A program made the translations under genes and the position numbers. The notes under the pieces are model-generated. The model was not told where the DNA came from and did no database searches. It saw only the letters and a program-made list of their open reading frames with translations. A DNA stretch of 64,000 nucleotides from CAYFJO01 sp964343305 (GTDB lineage: Bacteria; Planctomycetota; Planctomycetia; Pirellulales; Pirellulaceae), in contig CAYFJO010000004.1 of assembly GCA_964343305.1 (NCBI GenBank), positions 15,779 to 79,778 on the forward strand. The letters run 5' to 3'. Below are positions 19,792 through 27,002 of the stretch, piece by piece. The stretch's first letter is position 1, and the number at the start of each line of letters is the position of its first letter.

Positions 19792-19858
19792 TTGGCGGAA
19801 TGATGGAACGCAAAATGATGTGGCTCTTGAAGTATCTTGCCTTTCATCATTCTGCCAA
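19792..19858. repeat. Intergenic inverted repeat (GGCAGAATGATG family, second copy)
   Basis: The arms 19792-19813 and 19837-19858 are complementary except for three bases (outer ends TTGGC / GCCAA). It lies between the stop of the DUF1549 gene and the ATG of the cytochrome/WD40 gene. Confidence 0.75.
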
Positions 19859-19877
19859 ACCACAAGCGAGGTTGGTG

Positions 19878-21296
19878 ATGAAGAATCTCAGAGTGATGAT
19901 TGTCATTTTCGTCGTCCTTGCAGTTGGATTTGCAAAGGGCGATCAGGGCCTTTCGCCGCTTGACAAGTCGGTTGCGGAAAAAATCAGTTTTCGCGGCGAC
20001 GTATGGCCGATCGTCAAACGACATTGCTGGGGATGCCACTCGGGCGCCGATCCGAAAGGCGGACTGAATATGGACACCGTCGCGGACATGTTAGAAGGCG
20101 GTGAATCGGGGCCATTGTTCGACGTTGGCAAACCGGACGAAAGTTTACTCGTCGAAACAATCATCGGCGACGAGCCCGACATGCCGCAGAAACAGCCGCC
20201 GCTATCGACGGCAAAAATCGATACGCTGCGAGGTTGGGTCTTGGCGGGTGCCAAAGACGATTCGATGGCGGCGGATAAACAGCTCATCATTCGAATTCCG
20301 CAAACGTACGACTTTGCACCCGCTGTCACCAGCGTCGCGATGAGTTCCGATGGAAAACTTGTTGCGGCCGCGTGTCGTAGCGAAGTGGTGTTGATCGACG
20401 CCGACGGTGAGGCAGCGCCGCGACGATTGGCGACCGAGTCGGGCTTGGTGACGCATGTTGAGTTTAGTTCCGATGGCAAGTTGCTTGCAGCAACAGGCGG
20501 TTCACCCGCGCGGTACGGCAAAGTGCAGTTTTTTGACCCCGTCGATGGCAAACTGATTTCGTCGCGCGACGTTGGACACGATACTTTGTTTCGCGGGAAC
20601 TTTGCACCGGACAACCAAGCGATCGCGTTGGGTGGAGCGGATGGTGCTGTGCATGTTGTGCCTGTCGACCTGAAGACAGAAGTTCGGCACTTCGATCTAC
20701 ACAGCGACTGGGTATTCGACGTGGCTTACACACCCGACGGCAAGATGCTCGTGTCGGGCGGTCGCGATAAAGCTACGAAAGTCTGCTCAGTCGAAACTGG
20801 CAAACTATTGCGTTCGGTCGATTCGTCGGCGGAGTTAATCAGCAGCGTGGCGAGCGATGGCCAGTTCGCGATATCAGCGGGTCGCGCGCGGATACCGATC
20901 AGCTACGAATACAAGATCGCATTGAGCGGCATCGAAGTCAGCGGTGCGGGCAACGGCGCGCGTCCAATTAGCAAACGCGCTCAATATGCAAAGAACCTGG
21001 AAACGCAACCCGGTATTGTGCTAGATATCGCGACCAGCGGCGATCGCAAATCGATTGCGCTGGCTGGAGCCTACGGTGATGTGCGTGTCTACAACGTCGC
21101 GAACCGGCAACGCACGGCGCTGGTCTCCGGTGTCCCGCAGCCGATATACAGTGTGGCGCTTAACCAAGATGGCACGCAATTGACGCTTGGCAGCAAAAGT
21201 GGACACGTACAAATCTATCAGTTGCCGGATGGCAAGCTGCTAAAGTCCCTCGTGCCGGTTCCGGTCGCCGAATCGAAACAAGTCGCAAGTCAATGA
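19878..21296 (+). CDS. Exported cytochrome c (planctomycete type) with WD40 repeats
   Basis: ATG 19878 is preceded by GCGAGG and opens MKNLRVMIVIFVVLAVGFAKG, a signal peptide; the 472-residue product is preferred over the frame's earlier start at 19776, which would translate the palindromic repeat. A single heme-binding motif CWGCHSG lies near residue 50 in the planctomycete cytochrome C domain, with the typical MPQKQPPLS and LRGWVLAGA elements downstream. Residues 140-470 form a WD40-like propeller with repeats of the type VTSVAMSSDGKLVAAAC, VFDVAYTPDGKMLVSGGRDKATKV and IYSVALNQDGTQLTLGSKSGHVQIY. It completes the cluster of DUF1501, PPC and DUF1549 genes and probably acts with them outside the cytoplasmic membrane. 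Confidence 0.88.
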   Translation: MKNLRVMIVIFVVLAVGFAKGDQGLSPLDKSVAEKISFRGDVWPIVKRHCWGCHSGADPKGGLNMDTVADMLEGGESGPLFDVGKPDESLLVETIIGDEPDMPQKQPPLSTAKIDTLRGWVLAGAKDDSMAADKQLIIRIPQTYDFAPAVTSVAMSSDGKLVAAACRSEVVLIDADGEAAPRRLATESGLVTHVEFSSDGKLLAATGGSPARYGKVQFFDPVDGKLISSRDVGHDTLFRGNFAPDNQAIALGGADGAVHVVPVDLKTEVRHFDLHSDWVFDVAYTPDGKMLVSGGRDKATKVCSVETGKLLRSVDSSAELISSVASDGQFAISAGRARIPISYEYKIALSGIEVSGAGNGARPISKRAQYAKNLETQPGIVLDIATSGDRKSIALAGAYGDVRVYNVANRQRTALVSGVPQPIYSVALNQDGTQLTLGSKSGHVQIYQLPDGKLLKSLVPVPVAESKQVASQ

Positions 21297-21519
21297 CGGA
21301 TCTGACGCACCTGCGTTAATGGACGAACCTCGTCTTTTGTTGGGTTGGTTGTCAAGAATCGCTCCGCGGTGGCGAAGAATCCCGTGTCTTTCCTGTAAAT
21401 AGGTGTACTTTCCACCTCATGCCCCACCGTCAGGTGACCTAGTTTCGCACGGTAACTTAGCTAGAATTACCTCAGATCTTGAAAGCAAATGACAAGTTTT
21501 CCGTCAAGAGTGAATCGTC

Positions 21520-22134
21520 ATGGCATCTGAACCTGCGGCGTCCGAATCGCCCGATACGATTGAAGTGGATTTGAAAAACCGCCATCTGGCGGCGGTGTTG
21601 GCTTGGCTCTGGCCTGGCGCAGGACACATGTATCAAGGACGCTACGGCAAAGGCACGGTGTTCATGATTTGCATTTTGGTTACGTTCTTTTTCGGTCTCG
21701 TGCTGGGCAACGGCCATGTTGTTTACGCTTCGCTCAACGGACCAAATCCGGGCGAGCGTGGTTTGAAATATGCTCGGTGGCAATACGTGCCTCAGTTTTT
21801 TGTCGGCGCACCAGCTCTACCGGCGCTGTTGCAATGGCAACGCGTCGACAATGGCGACGAGCCACTATGGAACGGGCTGATGGCTCCGCCCGCCGATTTT
21901 GGCCCGCAGGATGATTTGTCCGAATGGCATTTTGAATTGGGCAACGCGTTTGAGTTGGGGACATTGTATACGGTCATTGCGGGACTGTTAAATGTGCTGG
22001 CGATCTACGATGCCTACGCGGGCCCGTTTGTCGCGGTCAACGAGACGGAAGAGACGTCGTCGAAAAAGAAAAAACGCAAGGGTGAAGGTGACGAGTCAGA
22101 AGACGACACACCGGCCGAGAAGCCCGAGGAGTGA
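21520..22134 (+). CDS. Conserved membrane protein (TM2-like, planctomycete-specific)
   Basis: The 204-residue protein opens with an acidic soluble stretch. A TM2-like hairpin follows (NRHLAAVLAWLWPGAGHMYQGRYGKGTVFMICILVTFFFGLVLG), with the WPGAGHMYQGRYGKG turn motif. A long loop leads to one more membrane segment (LGTLYTVIAGLLNVLAIYDAYAG) and a highly charged C-terminal tail (KKKKRKGEGDESEDD). The next small membrane protein starts 5 bases after its stop, so the two are probably one operon. Function unknown. Confidence 0.8.
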   Translation: MASEPAASESPDTIEVDLKNRHLAAVLAWLWPGAGHMYQGRYGKGTVFMICILVTFFFGLVLGNGHVVYASLNGPNPGERGLKYARWQYVPQFFVGAPALPALLQWQRVDNGDEPLWNGLMAPPADFGPQDDLSEWHFELGNAFELGTLYTVIAGLLNVLAIYDAYAGPFVAVNETEETSSKKKKRKGEGDESEDDTPAEKPEE

Positions 22135-22139
22135 ACGGC

Positions 22140-22343
22140 ATGAACTCAGTCTTAATCGCCGCGGGTGTAAACCAATTGTGGTACTTAATGCCGTTGCTGG
22201 TCGCGATTTGTCTCGTCTACGGCGCGACGCGGCATGAACTGCCGGGGCCGATCATGATTCACGCGGTGAAATTCGGCACGTGGATTGTTGGATTTATGGC
22301 GGTTTTGTTTGTACTATTGTGTTTGATGGCTTGGAATTTGTAG
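22140..22343 (+). CDS. Small two-helix membrane protein
   Basis: This is a 67-residue protein. ATG 22140 is placed 8 bases after GAGGAG at the end of the previous gene; GTG 22131 in the same frame is less likely. Two hydrophobic segments (LWYLMPLLVAICLVYGATRH and FGTWIVGFMAVLFVLLCLMAW) flank a short HELPGPIMIHAVK loop. The tight coupling to the TM2-like gene suggests that the two work in one membrane complex. No family is recognised. Confidence 0.75.
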   Translation: MNSVLIAAGVNQLWYLMPLLVAICLVYGATRHELPGPIMIHAVKFGTWIVGFMAVLFVLLCLMAWNL

Positions 22344-22643
22344 TGGCATTGTCCTACTAGTCTTAGTGATCTTGTTTTTCTCGCGCACTTTTCTCAGAAA
22401 ATAAACCCACGGATGGCGTGGAAATCCCACGGATCGATACCCAGAGCATCCGTGGGATTGCCACGCCATTTGTGGGAATGAACGACATGATGCATGTTGT
22501 TTGGTTGACGGCTGAGTGAAGCGAGAGTTACTCAATCGATAGAATCGGAATTCTTGTAAACATCGGCGGGGGCGCTGGCATCGGTAGAGTTCATAAGTTA
22601 TACGATTGTAAGCTAGAGCACTTTTCTTTCCTACGAGGCGCTG
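22344..22643. repeat. 300-base spacer with a 29-base inverted repeat
   Basis: 22406-22434 and 22448-22476 are complementary at almost all positions (outer ends CCCAC / GTGGG, inner ATCCCACGGAT / ATCCGTGGGAT), with a 13-base loop. The rest of the spacer shows nothing I can assign; the promoter of the next gene is probably in 22540-22630. Confidence 0.75.
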
Positions 22644-24635
22644 ATGGTCCGGTTACAACGATTAGTATTTTGTGGAGTCGCATGGCAGCTTGCCGCGTGT
22701 TGGATTGTGTCGGCGGGCGATTCGCTGAAGCAATTGGAAGCGATCCTTCCAACCGCGCCGCGTGACTTTTCTGTCGAGCGAACGTTGGAAGTTCGTCGGC
22801 TGTGCGAAGCGGCCGAACAATGGATGGCCGAAGTCGCCTGGTCTGACGAGAAGCAATCGCCGCAGCAAACGCTGCGGGACGTCAAACGGCTGATCGATGC
22901 CAAGCATCGCGTTGATGCGGCGCTCGACGAACTTTTGACTTTGCGATCGGAGTTCGGCGATAGGAAGTCCGATCAATCGGGGCGTGAAGCGATTCGACAG
23001 TTTTTGCAGACCGCTTCGCACCTGATCGATTTATCGGGACGGATGCGATTTTCGTTGCGAGACGGCATCGACAACGCCTCGTATGCCCTGTCGCCGCATT
23101 CCAAGCAGCTCGACGAGATGATCGATTTGCTGCTGGACCAGCGCGTCGCAATTGGTGCGGCCGTGATGATTTATGCATTGTTCGACCCTCTCCCTGAAAG
23201 TGGCGTGAAACCATTTCCGCTCGAGACCAAACGAAAAGTGTTATCGCTCATTGCGGCAACGAAGCAGACCGATTTGTTGTACGACCTTGTGGAGTTGATC
23301 GCGGAAGAGCAGACGCCGGACGGGATGATCGTTGAGGTGGCGAAGGTCATCCGCGCGATTGGCCTTCCCCAGGCGCCGTTTTCTGACAGCAAAGACCGCC
23401 CGCCGGTGATCACGCCATCGCAACTTCGCGAGGTTCTTTCGAAACTGGCGCCAACCAGGTTGACGCTTGTGCAGCGACGCGATCGAACCGCTTTGATCGA
23501 GTGGCTGGACAATCGAATTGAACTCGGCATTCGCGGCGCGGTGTTTCGTTACGGCAATTTGGAATTGCGATCGGGCGATTGGCTGCTGATGCGAAACCCG
23601 TCACCGTACAACATGTTCACGGACCTGGCTCCCGGTTTGTTTACGCACGTGGGCGTCGTCAGCGCGATCACCGACAAGAACGGTGTGCGGCGATTTGTAA
23701 TCGTCGACTTGCCCGAACGAGGCGATCGTATTCCGGCGACAACGGTCGATGAGTATTTGCACCGCACGCTGCATTATTGTTTCTTGCGACATCGCGATCC
23801 GAAGGTGCAACATCGTTTGGGATACGCCGCCGCCGAAATGATTGGCAACGAAACGCAGTTTGATTTGACGTTTAAAACCAGCCGCGTGTTGGAGCTGAAG
23901 GGCAAGCCGCTTCAAGGCCAACGAATCAACACTTACTGCGCGGGCTTCTTGCTTCTGTGTGCTCAGGCGACTGGACGCCCGCGCAGCGACTTTTTCTCAA
24001 TGCCCGAGCGACAACCGGGCGGCTTTTGTGGTGAGAATTTGAAGAAACTGGGCCTGTCGATCGGCGAGGATTTTGTCTCACCAACCGGAGCAATTTTTTC
24101 ACCAAAGTTTGAAATCGTGGCGCGACGCGAGCCGATGTACAGTCCCGCCCGACACGTCAAGGAAGCTGTCTACGACCACTTTGCCCAGCGGATGACGGAG
24201 AAGAAACTGACGCCCGCGCCGAATACTTATCAGGCCTTGCGAGAAAAAATCGCAGGGTTGTCGAAGTTCAATCCGTGGCTGGCAAAAGCACTAGCTAAGG
24301 CGAACAACGTCAGCCAGCACATGGATCTGCAAGCGGCGGCCAAGGCGTCAGCAGTGATCGAGACGCTGGACGAAGTGGCCGACAGCAGTGCCGACGGATT
24401 TATCTTCGCTCGGCAAGCGATGAACGCGGCTCCAAACGACGAACTTGCGGATGAAGGATATGAGCCACGAGAAATCCAGCGCATCAAACAACTTCGCCAG
24501 CGACACGCGGATTTGTTCGCCAGATGGATCGACAATCAAATCACGCCGCGCGAGCTGCGAATCTCACTGGTCAAGTATTACCAACAGCTCGGCGAAAATG
24601 CCATTGACGATCGGTTCTTTAGCAGCGAGAAATAG
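22644..24635 (+). CDS. Exported NlpC/P60-like (YiiX/YebB-type) permuted papain-fold hydrolase
   Basis: ATG 22644 follows ACGAGGCG. A hydrophobic N-terminus (LVFCGVAWQLAACWIVSAGDS) suggests a signal peptide. The first 280 residues are helical and unrecognised. The catalytic part (about 300-490) has the permuted NlpC/P60 order: LRSGDWLLMRNPSPYN, then His in LFTHVGVVSAI, and downstream the Cys in INTYCAGFLLLCAQ. This order (His before Cys) and the GDWLL start match the YiiX/poxvirus G6R-like group, which act on peptide or lipid amide/ester bonds. A roughly 170-residue helical tail follows. Its substrate is unknown; cell-envelope remodelling is a guess. Length (663) is much greater than that of stand-alone YiiX proteins. 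Confidence 0.8.
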   Translation: MVRLQRLVFCGVAWQLAACWIVSAGDSLKQLEAILPTAPRDFSVERTLEVRRLCEAAEQWMAEVAWSDEKQSPQQTLRDVKRLIDAKHRVDAALDELLTLRSEFGDRKSDQSGREAIRQFLQTASHLIDLSGRMRFSLRDGIDNASYALSPHSKQLDEMIDLLLDQRVAIGAAVMIYALFDPLPESGVKPFPLETKRKVLSLIAATKQTDLLYDLVELIAEEQTPDGMIVEVAKVIRAIGLPQAPFSDSKDRPPVITPSQLREVLSKLAPTRLTLVQRRDRTALIEWLDNRIELGIRGAVFRYGNLELRSGDWLLMRNPSPYNMFTDLAPGLFTHVGVVSAITDKNGVRRFVIVDLPERGDRIPATTVDEYLHRTLHYCFLRHRDPKVQHRLGYAAAEMIGNETQFDLTFKTSRVLELKGKPLQGQRINTYCAGFLLLCAQATGRPRSDFFSMPERQPGGFCGENLKKLGLSIGEDFVSPTGAIFSPKFEIVARREPMYSPARHVKEAVYDHFAQRMTEKKLTPAPNTYQALREKIAGLSKFNPWLAKALAKANNVSQHMDLQAAAKASAVIETLDEVADSSADGFIFARQAMNAAPNDELADEGYEPREIQRIKQLRQRHADLFARWIDNQITPRELRISLVKYYQQLGENAIDDRFFSSEK

Positions 24636-24676
24636 TGTTGCGGATTCCCAACTTCCGAAGTCAGTAGTCGATAAAT

Positions 24677-25084
24677 ATGAAGGAAAACCCTTACGCTGCT
24701 CCGCCGACAGATGACCCCGACGAACTCGCTGGTGGCCTCGCGGAAGATGTGCCGTTATCTCTGATGATTCGGCCAATCTTCTTGAGCTGGGAAAAGTTGC
24801 GGCTAGTCTACAACGCAATTCTGATCTTGATCACGCTCGGTCTGATGACGTTTCAATCGCATCTTTTTTCTAATGTCGAGTTTTGGACAGCAGTAGTTTT
24901 TGGAGCACTCGTTGCCAACGCTTGCTTCTTTCTCGGACCGATCATCGAGGCATACGTTACGTGGCTTGGGTATCGCAACGTTGGACTGCGTGTCTTCTTG
25001 TTCATCTCCGGGACAGTGGTGGCCTGTATCCTGGCGTTCGCCAGCGTCGTTTTTTACGACTTCCCCTTGCCATCGCAAAACTAA
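24677..25084 (+). CDS. Small membrane protein of unknown function
   Basis: The 135-residue protein has a polar N-terminal stretch (MKENPYAAPPTDDPDE), a common planctomycete opening for small membrane proteins. Four hydrophobic stretches follow: LVYNAILILITLGLM, FWTAVVFGALVANACFFLG, a short amphipathic one, and LFISGTVVACILAFASVVFY. The SD is poor. It sits 42 bases after the hydrolase gene and is followed at once by a palindromic repeat. No family recognised. Confidence 0.65.
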   Translation: MKENPYAAPPTDDPDELAGGLAEDVPLSLMIRPIFLSWEKLRLVYNAILILITLGLMTFQSHLFSNVEFWTAVVFGALVANACFFLGPIIEAYVTWLGYRNVGLRVFLFISGTVVACILAFASVVFYDFPLPSQN

Positions 25085-25085
25085 T

Positions 25086-25178
25086 CTTTGTCGGAAAAGG
25101 GGTCTGACCCTCTAACAATGAGCTTAACCAATTCGTAACGCTTTGATCGGAAAGGGTCAGACCCCTTTCCCGACAAAG
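25086..25178. repeat. Inverted repeat with GGGGTCTGACCC core
   Basis: The 25-base arms 25086-25110 and 25154-25178 differ at one position only (outer ends CTTTGTCGG / CGACAAAG, inner GGTCTGACCC / GGGTCAGACC). The loop is 43 bases. It fills the gap between the small membrane protein gene and trkA. Similar GGTCTGACCC palindromes are common in planctomycete and proteobacterial intergenic DNA, from memory. Confidence 0.8.
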
Positions 25179-25195
25179 TCTAATCGGACCAAATC

Positions 25196-26545
25196 ATGAG
25201 AATCGTTGTTTTGGGGGCGGGAACGGTTGGCACGTCGATCGCCGATATGTTGTGCCAAAACCGGCACAGCGTCACGGTGGTCGATCACAATCCGGACCAC
25301 ACGCGGAGGATCTATGACGAATTGGACGTGAACGTCGTCGTCGGTTCGGCATCGCACGCCAGTGTGTTGTTTCAAGCCGGTGTAACGGGGTGCGACATTT
25401 GCCTGGCCGTGTCGGGCGATGACGAAGCGAACCTGGTTGCGGCAAGCATGGCCAAGCAGCTCGGCGCGCGGCGGTCGATCGCTCGTGTGTACGCACCAAT
25501 CTACCGCGATCCCAGCACGTTTGACTATCAACGGCACTTCAACATCGACCGGCTGTTGAGCCTCGAACACTTGTCGGCAATGGAGTTCGCTCACGAGATT
25601 CGCAGCCCCGGTTCCGTCGTTCTAGAAAACTTTGCCCGCGGCGAACTGTTGGTCCAGGAAATCAACGTCACAAAAAAAACGGAAGCTGTCGGCAAAAAAC
25701 TGAAGAAAATTCGGTTCCCGTCCGGCGTGCGAGTCGGGTCGATCTATCACGACGGAAAAATGAGAATCGCCGGTGCGGACGACAAGATCCAAGTCGACGA
25801 TCAGGTGACGTTGATTGGCTCACGAAAAGAAGTCGCGGCGGTCCAGTCCAGTATGTTTGATGTGGCCAGCGGTGAGAAGCTCGGCGTCGTGATCGCGGGC
25901 GGCGGCGAAACGGGCTACCACTTGGCACGCACGTTGGAAGCCGATCATTACAAAGTGATGTTGATGGACGTTTCGGAATCGCGATGCGAGTTTTTGGCCG
26001 ACAAGTTGAAACACACGACGGTCGTCCACGCCGACGCAACTCGTCGCAGTATCCTCGAAGAAGAACGCGTCGGCACGGCGGATGTTTTTGTCGCGTGCAC
26101 AGGCGACGACGAAAACAATATCATGGCGGGCGTCGAAGCCAGCGACATCGGCACCAAAAAGATCATGGCCATCGTTGGCCGTCCGGACTATGCCAACGTG
26201 GTCGGCAAGCTCGGCATCGACGTAGCCGTCAGCGAACGCCAAGTGATGGCGCGGCAAATCATGGGCTTTTTGAACACCGGGTCGGTCGTTTCGCGAGCCA
26301 AATTGCCGGGCGGCCGCATCAGTATCTTCGAAATTGAAGTGCTGAAAGATGCCCCCGCCACGGAACATGTGCTGGCCAACGTACCGTTTCCCAACGCATG
26401 CTTGATCGCCGCCGTAATTCGCGGCGACTATGTGCGTGTTCCCGGCGCGGACGACCGGCTCGAAGCGGGCGATACGGTCGTGGCCCTGATTGACGAGTCG
26501 GTTGTCGAATCCGCGCTTGAACAGTTTACGGTCAACGGAAGGTAG
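25196..26545 (+). CDS. trkA: Trk potassium uptake system regulatory subunit TrkA
   Basis: The 449-residue protein shows the TrkA duplication: two Rossmann RCK-N domains (RIVVLGAGTVGTSIADML at the start and KLGVVIAGGGETGYHLARTLEADH near residue 225), each followed by an RCK-C domain. Acidic residues at the strand ends (VVDHNPDH, LMDVSESRCEFL) indicate NAD(H)/ATP binding. TrkA binds the cytoplasmic face of the TrkH channel and gates potassium uptake. TrkH is encoded next, separated only by a palindromic repeat and a scaffold gap, so the complex is complete in this window. Confidence 0.95.
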   Translation: MRIVVLGAGTVGTSIADMLCQNRHSVTVVDHNPDHTRRIYDELDVNVVVGSASHASVLFQAGVTGCDICLAVSGDDEANLVAASMAKQLGARRSIARVYAPIYRDPSTFDYQRHFNIDRLLSLEHLSAMEFAHEIRSPGSVVLENFARGELLVQEINVTKKTEAVGKKLKKIRFPSGVRVGSIYHDGKMRIAGADDKIQVDDQVTLIGSRKEVAAVQSSMFDVASGEKLGVVIAGGGETGYHLARTLEADHYKVMLMDVSESRCEFLADKLKHTTVVHADATRRSILEEERVGTADVFVACTGDDENNIMAGVEASDIGTKKIMAIVGRPDYANVVGKLGIDVAVSERQVMARQIMGFLNTGSVVSRAKLPGGRISIFEIEVLKDAPATEHVLANVPFPNACLIAAVIRGDYVRVPGADDRLEAGDTVVALIDESVVESALEQFTVNGR

Positions 26546-26847
26546 GAGTTCTGTGCCAATGCGAGCGCTTGCCGTTAAACGATGCGGCCGAGCTGCAACC
26601 AAATTCGAAATCCGATTATCGAAATCCGAAACGAATCCGAATTGTAGAAATACAAATGACCAAAACGCCCAGGGACGGCCAGTACGACCTTGAGGAGCGG
26701 ATGGTTGAGTTTTGAGCATTCGAATTTCGTATTTTGAAATTGTTTCGGATTTCGATATTCGGATTTCGGAATTTAACTGCACGCAGGAAAACAACAAACC
26801 GCGAACTAAGTAGAACGAAATATCTTGTGGCATACTGATCGATCCGG
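26546..26847. repeat. trkA-trkH spacer containing an AT-rich long inverted repeat (26601-26775)
   Basis: Left part 26601-26636 and right part about 26735-26775 are nearly complementary; both read AAATTC(C)GAAATCCGA inward. It belongs with, or is a variant of, the AT-rich family at 11429-11535 and 44935-45055. No gene is seen in this spacer. Confidence 0.75.
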
Positions 26848-27002
26848 ATGAACTTACGACTTCTCAGCAAACTGCTCGGCACGGTAGCCATGCTCATTGG
26901 CGNNNNNNNNNNNNNNNNNNNNNNNNNNNNNNNNNNNNNNNNNNNNNNNNNNNNNNNNNNNNNNNNNNNNNNNNNNNNNNNNNNNNNNNNNNNNNNNNNN
27001 NN
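26848..27002. other. Assembly artefact: duplicated contig end plus 100-N gap
   Basis: The 55 bases 26848-26902 are identical to 27003-27057, the first 55 bases of trkH, and are separated by exactly 100 N. The two contigs overlap and were joined without merging. The real distance between trkA and trkH is therefore about 300 bases and no sequence is missing. Confidence 0.92.
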
